A stretch of 64,000 nucleotides of DNA, taken from NCBI GenBank assembly GCA_025459175.1, contig JALORC010000041.1, positions 1-64,000 on the forward strand, written 5' to 3'. The notes under the pieces are model-generated. The model was not told where the DNA came from. It was given only the letters and a program-made list of their open reading frames with translations, and did no database searches. Of this stretch, positions 9,982 to 18,155 are shown piece by piece. Positions within the stretch are counted from its first letter, which is position 1; every line of letters starts with the position of its first letter. This stretch comes from Planctomycetota bacterium. Its GTDB lineage: Bacteria > Planctomycetota > UBA1135 > UBA2386. Position numbers and translations under genes: made by a program.

Positions 9982-10214
9982 GCGGCATGATCCCCTGGTG
10001 GACGCACGATGTCGAAGCGGAGCACCGCAGCGGCATGCAACAGGGCCGCACGAATACCTGCGTCGGTGAGTCGCGGATGCGCAGCCAACAGGTCTGCGGC
10101 GGATTCGCCGGCACCGAGCTTCTCGAGGATGAGCTCGACGGTGATGCGGGTTCCTTCGATCACCGGCTTGCCGAGCGCAATCGCAGGGTCGGAGACAACG
10201 CGCGGCAGTTCCAT
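9978..10214 (-). CDS. DUF433 domain protein, VapB45-like antitoxin
   Basis: 78 residues. VVSDPAIALGKPVIEGTRITVELILEKLGAG is the DUF433 core, seen as DPAIALGKPVIEGTRI then VELILEKL, a winged-helix-like DNA-binding domain. AADLLAAHPRLTDAGIRAALLHAA forms the following helices. In many genomes DUF433 is followed by a DUF5615 PIN-like toxin, and the two are regarded as a toxin-antitoxin pair. Here the partner (9838-9981) overlaps by 4 bp but is truncated, so this is an orphaned antitoxin-like gene. The Asp-Pro and Gly-Lys-Pro positions usual for the family are intact, suggesting recent loss of the toxin. Confidence 0.85.
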   Translation of the reverse strand: MELPRVVSDPAIALGKPVIEGTRITVELILEKLGAGESAADLLAAHPRLTDAGIRAALLHAAAVLRFDIVRPPGDHAA

Positions 10215-10356
10215 CCCAGCAGGCTATTGGCCTCATCACGATGCGACAATCGCTTGGGTGATTGCTCCGATGAGGCAAGTCGCCGTCAGATCCTTCCGAT
10301 CCGCCGATCGGCAGCGCTGCCTTGACCGCACTGCACCGCCGACCGAGCATGCGGCG

Positions 10357-10707
10357 GTGACCAACGTCTCTCCGGCCGCTCGCTTCGCTTCCGGCCAGTG
10401 GCGCGGCTACTACCGACAGATGCGGCTGCAGTTCCCGCAGCAGCAGACGATGGAGTTCGCCGACGGCATGGTGCGCGGCGAAGGTGGCGACGAGCTCGGG
10501 CCGTTCCGCATCGAAGGGCAGTACCGCCGCGACGGCGACGAGGTCCGCATCGGCTGGATCAAGACCTACCGCGGTGGCCACAGCGTACTCTACGTCGGTA
10601 GCTGGGACGGCACCTGGATCCGCGGCACCTGGTCGCTGCAGGGTGGTTCGGGCGACGAGTTCGGCTTCGCGCCGGCGGTGGCCGCGGCCGCGGAGGCGGT
10701 GCGATGA
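10357..10707 (+). CDS. Small beta-rich protein of unknown function, first gene of a MoxR operon
   Basis: 116 residues from the GTG at 10357. An ATG at 10270 in the same frame would add 29 less protein-like residues, so the start is uncertain. Residues 13-105 are a series of short strands with repeated Gly-x-Trp/Phe/Tyr patterns: GQWRGYY, GPFRIEGQY, VRIGWIKTY, HSVLYVGSW, WIRGTWSL. The layout looks like a small beta-barrel or sheet of lipocalin/avidin-like type, but I know no named family. No signal peptide or membrane segment is seen, so it is probably cytoplasmic. The stop overlaps the start of the MoxR gene (ATGA, 10704-10707), which ties it to that operon. Confidence 0.7.
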   Translation: MTNVSPAARFASGQWRGYYRQMRLQFPQQQTMEFADGMVRGEGGDELGPFRIEGQYRRDGDEVRIGWIKTYRGGHSVLYVGSWDGTWIRGTWSLQGGSGDEFGFAPAVAAAAEAVR

Positions 10708-11717
10708 GCAAGGTGCAACCGACCACCGGTGGGGCTCTGCCACAACCGAGTCCGCTGCCGTCGCTGCCGATCGGCGAACCGGTGCTGGCGATTCTCGCCA
10801 TCGCCTATCGCGCGCGGCGGCCGGTGCTACTCGAGGGCCCGACCGGCATCGGCAAGAGCCAGATCACCGCCGAGTTCGCGGCGCGCGTCGGGATCGAGCA
10901 CCGGGTGTTGGACCTGAGCCTGCTCGAGCCGCCGGACCTGGTCGGCCTGCCGCAGCTGCGCGACGGCCGCACGCACTACGCGTTCCCGGCCGAGCTGCCG
11001 ACCGAGGGGCACGGCGTGCTGATGCTCGAAGAACTCAACCGCGCCGAGATCCCGGTCATGCAGCCGGCGCTGCAGCTGCTGTCGGCGCGGCGCCTGCACG
11101 CCTACGAACTGCCGCCGGGCTGGTTCTGCGTCGCGGCCGTCAATCCCGAGCAGGACGACTACCAGGTCAACCACCTCGACGCGGCGCTGCGCGCGCGCTT
11201 CCTGCAGCTGTCGGTGCGCGCCGACCGCGACGAATGGCTGCGCTGGGCCGCGCGCGCGAACGTGCACCCGGTGGTGCAGCGCGTCGTGCGCGAGCAGCAG
11301 GAAGTGTTCGCGACCTCCGCGCCGCGCTCGTGGGCGTACGTGGCGGAGATCCTCGGCAAGCTTGTGCCGGCCGAGCTCGGCCAGCGCGACGTGCTGTTGG
11401 CGATCGCGCGCGGCTACCTGCCGCTGCCGTGGGCGACCGTGCTGGTCGACGCGCTCGGCGCGCTCGGCTCGGGGCCGGAGTTCGACGTCGAACGGGCGTT
11501 GCGCGCGGGTGGTGACGAGTACTTGCAGCAGCTGGTCGCGCCGTTGCTCGCGCAGGGCCGCACCGATGTCGTGGCGATGATCGCGTTCGCGCTGCGCCAG
11601 GCGCCGTCCCCGACGCGATTCACCGCGGCCCAGTGGACGAAGCTGGTGGCACCGTTGCCCGGCGATCTGCGCCAGCAGGTGCTCGACCACGTGCTGCCGC
11701 CGGCGAGCCGGCCGTGA
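10704..11717 (+). CDS. MoxR-family AAA+ ATPase
   Basis: 337 residues. Walker A is GPTGIGKS at 45-52. Walker B is LMLEELNRA at 106-114, the form typical of MoxR proteins, where the acidic pair is followed by LNRA. Sensor 1 is VAAVNPEQDDYQVN, with DAALRARF nearby as the arginine-finger region. MoxR ATPases act as chaperones with a VWA partner to insert cofactors or assemble complexes. The next gene encodes exactly such a VWA protein and overlaps by 4 bp (GTGA), and the small beta protein upstream also overlaps by 4 bp. The three therefore look like one functional unit. The target is not indicated by the neighbourhood, since pyc downstream is separated by 179 bp. Confidence 0.93.
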   Translation: MSKVQPTTGGALPQPSPLPSLPIGEPVLAILAIAYRARRPVLLEGPTGIGKSQITAEFAARVGIEHRVLDLSLLEPPDLVGLPQLRDGRTHYAFPAELPTEGHGVLMLEELNRAEIPVMQPALQLLSARRLHAYELPPGWFCVAAVNPEQDDYQVNHLDAALRARFLQLSVRADRDEWLRWAARANVHPVVQRVVREQQEVFATSAPRSWAYVAEILGKLVPAELGQRDVLLAIARGYLPLPWATVLVDALGALGSGPEFDVERALRAGGDEYLQQLVAPLLAQGRTDVVAMIAFALRQAPSPTRFTAAQWTKLVAPLPGDLRQQVLDHVLPPASRP

Positions 11718-13144
11718 ACGAACCGGCTGCGTTGCCGGCGGCGTGGTTCGCGAGCCTGCTCGAGCAGTCGCGGTTCCTCGCCCGCTATCCGCAGTTCGCG
11801 GCGGTGCTCGCGCGCATGGAGCCGATGGCGACCGCGGCGATCCCGGTGATGGCGGTGGCGCGACACTGGCGCGCCGACCGCGAGCACGGCCTGCGGCTCT
11901 ACGTCAACACCGGCTACGTGCAGCAACACCCGGAACACTTCGCCGGCGTGCTGCAGCACGAGATCCATCACGTCGTCTGCGGCCATCTCGACGATGCGCG
12001 CCTGCACCACGTCGAGCTGCCGCAGCTGATGGAGCTGGCGATGGAGTTCGCTGCCAACGAGAACATCACCGAGCCGCTGCCGGACGGGTTCCGTTGGCAG
12101 GCGTTCGCCGAGTTCGGGCTGGCGGCCGGCCAGACCACGATGGAACGCTACGAGCTGCTGCGCGCCGCGGCCGCCGACGGTCGCCTGCAGCTGCTCGACG
12201 AGGACCAGCTCGATGCGATCGATCCCGATTGGCGCACGCGCACCGGCGCCGATGGCGATGGCCAGGGTCCGCGGGTCGTGGTGATGCCCAAGCGCCGCTC
12301 TGGCCTGCCCGCCGGTGGTGGTGGCCCCGGGGCGCCGCGACCGCAGGTGCACGGCAAGGTCGGTCGGCCCGAGCACCGGCCCGGGGCCGAGGCCGGCCGC
12401 GGCGACCGAGGTCTCGGGGATGCCCTCGATCGCGCCGGCGACGGCGCGCGTCCCGGCACCTGGAACGGGCGCGGCTGGCTGATGCCGCCGACCGACGCGC
12501 GGCAGATCGAGCGCTGGCAGCTGCAGATCCGCGCCCATCTGCGCGGCGAGGCGGGTGGCCGCGGCGACGGTGCCGACGGTGGCCTGCGCGCGGCGAAGGA
12601 GCTGCCGCGCGCGGTGCCAGCGGCCCATGGTGGGCGGGGGCTGGCGTGGCCGGCGATCCTGCGCCAGGTGCTGCGCAGCCCGCGGCGCGTGCAGCCGAGC
12701 TACCTGCGGCCCAATCGCCGGTTCCCCGACCGGCTCGGCGAGCTGCCGGGCCGGGTGCGGCGGCCGCGTCGGCTGCGGCTGCTGGTCGGTCTGGACACCT
12801 CGGCGAGCATGGACACGCCGATCCTGTCGCGGGTGCTCGGCGAACTGGCGCAGCTGCGACGGCTCGCCGATGTCATCACCGCCGAGGTCGATGCCGCGGT
12901 GCAGCGCGTGCACCGCGGCGATCCGGGCGGCCTCGTGGTGGGCGGCGGCGACACCGACTTCGAGCCGCTGTTCGCACTCGCGGCCGGCGACCACGAACTC
13001 GACGGCATCGTCTACTTCACCGATGGCGTGGGCCGCTGGCCCGCGGCGGCGCCGTCGGTGCCGGTGCTGTGGGTGCTGACCGGCGAGCTGGTGTTCGATT
13101 GCCCATGGGGCACCGTGGTGCGCCTGGCTGGCCGCGCGGGCTGA
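11714..13144 (+). CDS. DUF2201-like putative metallopeptidase with C-terminal VWA domain
   Basis: 476 residues from the GTG at 11714, which overlaps the MoxR stop. The N-terminal part (about 50-200) contains HEIHHVVCGH at 82-91, an HExxH zinc motif with a further His five residues on, followed by a conserved-looking AANENITEPLP stretch. Residues about 195-270 are a low-complexity Gly/Arg-rich linker. The C-terminal VWA-like domain starts LLVGLDTSAS, with a full MIDAS DxSxS beginning at Asp361, and continues with GGGDTDFEPLF and IVYFTDGVG. This architecture (putative metallopeptidase plus VWA) is known beside MoxR ATPases, but its substrate is unknown. Confidence 0.92.
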   Translation: MNEPAALPAAWFASLLEQSRFLARYPQFAAVLARMEPMATAAIPVMAVARHWRADREHGLRLYVNTGYVQQHPEHFAGVLQHEIHHVVCGHLDDARLHHVELPQLMELAMEFAANENITEPLPDGFRWQAFAEFGLAAGQTTMERYELLRAAAADGRLQLLDEDQLDAIDPDWRTRTGADGDGQGPRVVVMPKRRSGLPAGGGGPGAPRPQVHGKVGRPEHRPGAEAGRGDRGLGDALDRAGDGARPGTWNGRGWLMPPTDARQIERWQLQIRAHLRGEAGGRGDGADGGLRAAKELPRAVPAAHGGRGLAWPAILRQVLRSPRRVQPSYLRPNRRFPDRLGELPGRVRRPRRLRLLVGLDTSASMDTPILSRVLGELAQLRRLADVITAEVDAAVQRVHRGDPGGLVVGGGDTDFEPLFALAAGDHELDGIVYFTDGVGRWPAAAPSVPVLWVLTGELVFDCPWGTVVRLAGRAG

Positions 13145-13323
13145 CGGGACGGTCGCTTCGACATCCGGTGCGGCCGTGGTGTCGGTGCCATGGCGACCTG
13201 CCGCGAACCAAGGGTTCACGTCGATGGTCCGGATTGCCGAAATCCTCATCATCGGTCCGGTGCGGCGCTGACCACGGCGCGCATGCTGGATCCTCTTCCA
13301 CCGCCCGCTCGTCGATCGCTGCC

Positions 13324-16300
13324 ATGACCATCCGCCCGTTCCACAAGATCCTCTGCGCCAACCGCGGTGAGATCGCGATCCGCGTGTTCCGCGCCTGCGC
13401 CGAACTCGGCATCCGCACCGTCGCCGTGTTCAGCGAGGAGGATGCCACCAACCAGCATCGCTACAAAGCCGACGAGAGCTACCTGATCGGGCGCGGCAAG
13501 TCGCCGGTGGCCGCCTACCTCGGCGGTGACGAGATCCTGGCGATCGCGAAGCAGGCGCACGTCGACGCGATCCATCCCGGCTACGGCTTCCTGTCCGAGA
13601 ACCACCAGTTCGCCGCCGCGGTGCGTGCAGCCGGCATCGCCTTCCTCGGCCCGCGCGCCGAAGTGATCTCCGGCCTCGGCGACAAGGTGCTGGCGCGCAA
13701 CGAGGCGCAGCGGCTCGGCATCCCGACCGTGCCCGGCAGCGAGCTGCCGCTCGACGAGGCGGCGGCGATCGCGCAGGCGACGGCGTTCTTCCAGCAGCAC
13801 GGCACCACGATCTTCAAGGCCGCGCACGGCGGCGGCGGCCGCGGCATGCGCGTGGTCGAGGACCAGAAGGACCTGGTGCCCTACCTGCGCCAGGCGCGCA
13901 GCGAGTCGCTGGCCGCGTTCGGCAGCCCGGTGGTGTTCGTCGAGAAGTACCTGCCGCGCGTGCGGCACATCGAGGTGCAGATCCTCGGCGACCAGCACGG
14001 CAACGTGGTGCACCTGCACGAACGCGACTGCTCGGTGCAGCGCCGACACCAGAAGGTGGTCGAGATCGCGCCGGCGCCGAACCTCGAGGAGAGCGTGCGG
14101 CAGGGCCTGTTCGCCGACTCGCTGAAGCTCGCGAGGGCGGCCGGCTACCACAACGCCGGCACGTTCGAGTTCCTGGTCGCGCAGGGCCGCCACTACTTCA
14201 TCGAGGTCAACCCGCGGCTGCAGGTCGAGCACACGGTGACCGAGCAGATCACCGGCATCGATCTGGTGCAGACGCAGATCCGCATCGAGCAGGGCTATCG
14301 ACTCGACAGCCCGGAGATCGGGCTGCGCAGCCAGGCCGACATCGTGCCGCGCGGTTGCGCGATCCAGTGCCGGATCACCGCCGAGGACCCGCAGAACGAC
14401 TTCTTCCCCGACACCGGCACCATCGTCGCTTATCGCGCGCCGGGCGGCTTCGGGCTGCGGCTCGACGGCGGCGACGGCCTCGCCGGCACCGTGGTGTCGG
14501 GCCACTACGACTCGCTGTTGGTGAAGTGCATCACGTTCGGGCCGAGCCTCGCCCAGGCGGCCCAGAAGGGCGTGCGCGCGCTGCGCGAGTTCCGTATCCG
14601 CGGCGTGAAGACCAACCTCGCGTTCCTGCAGAACGTGCTCGCGCACCCGACTTTCCTGCGCGGCGAGACGTGGACGCGGTTCCTCGACGAGACGCCGGCG
14701 CTGTTCGACATCAAGCCGGGCAAGGACCGCGCCACCAAGCTGCTCGGTTACCTCGCCGACGTGGTCGTCAACGGCCACCCGACATTCAAGAAGGAACAGC
14801 GGCTGTCGCCGGCCGCCTGCGCGCCGGCCCCGGTGCCGCCGTCGCCGGTCGGTTCGATCCCGCCTGGCACCGCGACGATCCTCGCCGAGGGCGGGCCGGC
14901 CGCGGTCGTCGAGTGGGTCAAGCGGCAGAAGCGGCCGCTGTTGTGCGACACCACGATGCGCGACGCGCACCAGTCGCTGCTGGCGACGCGGGTGCGCACC
15001 AGGGACATGCTGGCGGTCGCCAACGCCACCGCGCACGCGATGCACGGCCTGTTCTCGCTCGAGTCGTGGGGTGGGGCGACGTTCGACGTCGCCTACCGCT
15101 TCCTCAACGAGGACCCGTGGGACCGGCTGGTGCAGCTGAAGAAGGCGATCCCGAACGTGCTGCACCAGATGCTGCTGCGCGGCGCCAACGCGGTCGGCTA
15201 CACGAGCTACCCGCAGAACGTCGTCGAGGCGTTCATCGACCGCGCCGCCGAGCACGGCATCGACGTGTTCCGCGTGTTCGACAGCCTCAACGACCTCGAT
15301 TCGATGGAGGTGTCGGTCCAGCGCGTGCTGAAGACCGGCAAGATCGCCGAGGTCGCGATGTGCTACACCGGCGACGTCGACAACCCGGCGCGCACCAAGT
15401 ACGGGCTCGAGTACTACGCCGAGCTGGCGAAGCGCATCGAGGGCATGGGCGCGCACATCCTGTGCATCAAGGACATGGCCGGCCTGCTGCGGCCGCAGGC
15501 GGCGCGCATGCTGGTCCGGCGCCTGCGCGAGGTCACGCAGCTGCCGCTGCAACTGCACACGCACGACACCTCCGGCAACGGCATCGCCACCTACATGGCG
15601 GCGATCGACAGCGGTGTGCACATCGTCGACACCGCGCTGTCGCCGATGGCGGGGTTGACCTCGCAGCCGAGCATGAACGCGCTGATCGCGGCGCTGCGCG
15701 GGGCCGCGCGCGAGACCGGGCTCACCAACAAGGTCATGCAGCCGCTGTGCGACTACTGGGAGGCGGTGCGCGAGTTCTACGCGCCGTTCGAGTGCGGGCT
15801 GAAGAGCAGCACCAGCGAGGTCTACTACCACGAGATCCCCGGCGGCCAGTACAGCAACCTGCGGCCGCAGGTGGCGTCGCTGGGCCTGCTGCACCGGTGG
15901 GCCGACGTGCGCCACGCGTTCGCGGTCGTCAACCAGCTGTGCGGCGACATCCCGAAGGTCACGCCGAGCAGCAAGATGGTCGGCGACTTCGCGATCTTCC
16001 TGGTGCAGAACGAACTGCTGGTGATGCGCGGCGACCTGCCGGCGTCGACCGCGGCGACCAAGCAGAAGATCCTGCTGGAGAGCAAGCGCCTCGACTTCCC
16101 GCAGAGCGTCGTGCAGTACTTCCAGGGCTTCCTCGGCCATCCGCCGGGCGGGTTCCCCGACGACCTGCGCGCGGCGGTGCTGAAGGGTCTGCCGATGCTG
16201 CAGGGGCGCCCGAGCGACGGCATGGCGCCGTTCGATTTCCAGAAGGCGACCCGGCACGTCGCCGATCGCACCGGCCGCGACGCGCTGCCGCGCGACGTCG

Positions 16301-16824
16301 TCAGCTACGCGCTCTACCCGCGCGTGATGGACGACTTCTTCGCGTTCCAGAACCGCTGCGGCGACGTCTCGCTGTTGCCGACGCCGGTCTACTTCTACGG
16401 CCTCGACATGGGCCAGGAAGTGTGGGTCGAGCTCGAACAGGGCAAGACGCTCGTGGTGTCGCTGGAGGCGAAGAGCGAGCCGGACGAGGACGGCAACGTG
16501 ACCGTCTACTGGAAGCTGAACGGCCAGAACCGCCAGGTGGTGGTCGCCGACCGTTCGCTGCAGAAGGAAGGCGAGCAGCGGCGGCGGGCCGATCCGGCGG
16601 TGGCCGGTGAGGTCGGCGCGCCGATGCCCGGCCGCGTGATCGTGCTGCACGTGCGCGAGGGCCAGGCGGTGGCGGAGGGCGAGCCGCTGCTGACGCTGGA
16701 GGCGATGAAGATGGAAACGATCGTGCGCGCGCCGATGGCCGGCGTGGTCCGCGAACTGTGCACCGACGTCAAGGCGGCGGTGAAGGCGCAGGACCTGCTG
16801 GTCGTGCTCGACGTCAAGAAGTGA
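13324..16824 (+). CDS. pyc: Pyruvate carboxylase
   Basis: 1166 residues, the usual length for the single-chain enzyme that carboxylates pyruvate to oxaloacetate. The order is complete. Biotin carboxylase comes first: FHKILCANRGEIAIRVFRA at the N-terminus, ATP-grasp glycine loop HGGGGRGMRVV near 175, FIEVNPRLQVEHTVTE near 295. The carboxyltransferase follows (DTTMRDAHQSLLATRVR near 545, metal-binding HTHDTSGNG near 750), then the biotin carrier with Lys1129 in EAMKMET. A frame stays open upstream of 13324, but that ATG is where the family starts. It lies 179 bp from the VWA gene and is probably a single-gene unit. It supplies the TCA cycle and gluconeogenesis. Confidence 0.98.
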   Translation: MTIRPFHKILCANRGEIAIRVFRACAELGIRTVAVFSEEDATNQHRYKADESYLIGRGKSPVAAYLGGDEILAIAKQAHVDAIHPGYGFLSENHQFAAAVRAAGIAFLGPRAEVISGLGDKVLARNEAQRLGIPTVPGSELPLDEAAAIAQATAFFQQHGTTIFKAAHGGGGRGMRVVEDQKDLVPYLRQARSESLAAFGSPVVFVEKYLPRVRHIEVQILGDQHGNVVHLHERDCSVQRRHQKVVEIAPAPNLEESVRQGLFADSLKLARAAGYHNAGTFEFLVAQGRHYFIEVNPRLQVEHTVTEQITGIDLVQTQIRIEQGYRLDSPEIGLRSQADIVPRGCAIQCRITAEDPQNDFFPDTGTIVAYRAPGGFGLRLDGGDGLAGTVVSGHYDSLLVKCITFGPSLAQAAQKGVRALREFRIRGVKTNLAFLQNVLAHPTFLRGETWTRFLDETPALFDIKPGKDRATKLLGYLADVVVNGHPTFKKEQRLSPAACAPAPVPPSPVGSIPPGTATILAEGGPAAVVEWVKRQKRPLLCDTTMRDAHQSLLATRVRTRDMLAVANATAHAMHGLFSLESWGGATFDVAYRFLNEDPWDRLVQLKKAIPNVLHQMLLRGANAVGYTSYPQNVVEAFIDRAAEHGIDVFRVFDSLNDLDSMEVSVQRVLKTGKIAEVAMCYTGDVDNPARTKYGLEYYAELAKRIEGMGAHILCIKDMAGLLRPQAARMLVRRLREVTQLPLQLHTHDTSGNGIATYMAAIDSGVHIVDTALSPMAGLTSQPSMNALIAALRGAARETGLTNKVMQPLCDYWEAVREFYAPFECGLKSSTSEVYYHEIPGGQYSNLRPQVASLGLLHRWADVRHAFAVVNQLCGDIPKVTPSSKMVGDFAIFLVQNELLVMRGDLPASTAATKQKILLESKRLDFPQSVVQYFQGFLGHPPGGFPDDLRAAVLKGLPMLQGRPSDGMAPFDFQKATRHVADRTGRDALPRDVVSYALYPRVMDDFFAFQNRCGDVSLLPTPVYFYGLDMGQEVWVELEQGKTLVVSLEAKSEPDEDGNVTVYWKLNGQNRQVVVADRSLQKEGEQRRRADPAVAGEVGAPMPGRVIVLHVREGQAVAEGEPLLTLEAMKMETIVRAPMAGVVRELCTDVKAAVKAQDLLVVLDVKK

Positions 16825-18139
16825 CGTCGGGCTCGGCGGGCGGGTGGTCCTCGGGCTGTGCCATGCGCGCGCCCTCGGCCAGCAGGCGCCCGAGCAGCGC
16901 CGGCGAGGCCTGGATCGTGATCAGGCAACCGGCCTCGGTGTAGAACTCGCCGAGCACCGTCGCCTTGGCGCGGATCTCGCCCTGCAGCGCGCCGGCGGAG
17001 TGCGGCAGCAGCAGTTCGACCCGCTGCTCGACGGCGGCCAGGTGGTCCTGGATCGCCGCGAACAGATCCGGCATGCCCTCGCCGGTCAGCACCGACACCG
17101 GCACCGCCTTGGCATCGAGCTGGAACAGCGGCGTCAGGCCGGCGCGATCGCGCACCTGGTCCAGCTTGTTGAGCACCGTGATGCGCGGCAGGTTGGCCGA
17201 ACCGAGCGTCTCCAGCACCTCGTCGACGGTGCGCAGCTGGTCCTCGGCCTCCGGCGAGCTGCCGTCGACCAGCACCAGCAGCAGGTCGGCGTGCAGCGCC
17301 TCCTCGAGCGTGGCGTGGAAGCTGGCGACCAGCTGGTGCGGCAGCTTGCGCAGGAAGCCGACCGTGTCGGTCAGCAGCACGGTGCGGCCGCCGGGCAGGC
17401 GCCACGGCCGCGTGCGCGTGTCCAGCGTGCTGAACAGCCGGTTCTCGGCCAGCACGCCGGCGTCGGTCAGCTTGTTCATCAACGTCGACTTGCCGGCGTT
17501 CGTGTAGCCGACCAGGGCGATCGTGAACAGGTCGGGCCGCGCCTGCACCTCGCGCACCTTGTGCTGCTCGATCTTCTCGAGCTCGCGTTTGATCGACGCG
17601 ATGCGCGTCTTCAGCAGGTTGCGGTCGACGTCGATCTGCTTCTCGCCGGCACCGCCGCGCACGCCGATGCCGCCGCGCTGGCGTTCGAGGTGGGTCCAGC
17701 GGCGGCGCAGGCGCGGCATCTCGTACTGCAGCGCGGCGAGCTCGACCTGCATCTTGGCCTGCGGCGTGCGCGCGTGCATGCCGAAGATCTGCAGGATCAG
17801 TTCGCTGCGATCGAGGCACGGCACGCCGACCGCGGTCTCGATCGCCTTGCCCTGGTTGGGGGTCAGCGAGTCGTCGCAGATCACGACGCCGCTGTTGGCG
17901 AGGCGCACCACTTCGACGAGTTCGTCGAGCTTGCCGCTGCCGAGATAGCTGTGCGGGTCGGCGTGGCGCCGGTGCTGCACCATGCAGCCGGCCGGCACGA
18001 AGTCGGCGGTCTCGGCCAGCAGCTGCAGTTCGTGCAGGGCCTCGGCGCCGGTGCGGGGATCGCCCATGGGCACGAGGCCGAACAGGATCGCCTCGGTGGC
18101 GTGCCCGCGGCGGTTTTCGATCGGGGAGTCGTTTCTCAA
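16814..18139 (-). CDS. hflX: GTPase HflX
   Basis: 441 residues from a proposed TTG at 18139. The open frame extends upstream into nadB, but TTG lies 16 bp after the nadB stop and directly before the conserved ATEAILFGLV opening. HflX binds ribosomes and rescues them under stress. The HflX N-terminal domain is marked by YLGSGKLDEL (65-74). The coiled linker holds QRGGIGVRGGAGEKQID (154-170), a family signature. The G domain has G1 GYTNAGKST (211-219), DTVGF as G3 and NKLD as G4. It is the last gene of trmD-rplS-secDF-nadB-hflX and ends tail to tail with pyc, overlapping it by 11 bp. Confidence 0.94.
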   Translation of the reverse strand: MRNDSPIENRRGHATEAILFGLVPMGDPRTGAEALHELQLLAETADFVPAGCMVQHRRHADPHSYLGSGKLDELVEVVRLANSGVVICDDSLTPNQGKAIETAVGVPCLDRSELILQIFGMHARTPQAKMQVELAALQYEMPRLRRRWTHLERQRGGIGVRGGAGEKQIDVDRNLLKTRIASIKRELEKIEQHKVREVQARPDLFTIALVGYTNAGKSTLMNKLTDAGVLAENRLFSTLDTRTRPWRLPGGRTVLLTDTVGFLRKLPHQLVASFHATLEEALHADLLLVLVDGSSPEAEDQLRTVDEVLETLGSANLPRITVLNKLDQVRDRAGLTPLFQLDAKAVPVSVLTGEGMPDLFAAIQDHLAAVEQRVELLLPHSAGALQGEIRAKATVLGEFYTEAGCLITIQASPALLGRLLAEGARMAQPEDHPPAEPDVTS

Positions 18140-18155
18140 GGGTTTGCGGGCTGGC

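Noticed and set aside
11743-13323. Upstream extension of pyruvate carboxylase in the same frame
   Set aside because: The stretch before 13324 overlaps the VWA gene and has shadow composition; the biotin carboxylase N-terminus starts at 13324.
13249-16650. A 1133-codon open frame antisense to pyruvate carboxylase
   Set aside because: It mirrors the codon phase of pyc in GC-rich DNA, is rich in Arg/His/Ala/Gln and shows no domain. pyc on the other strand is certain.
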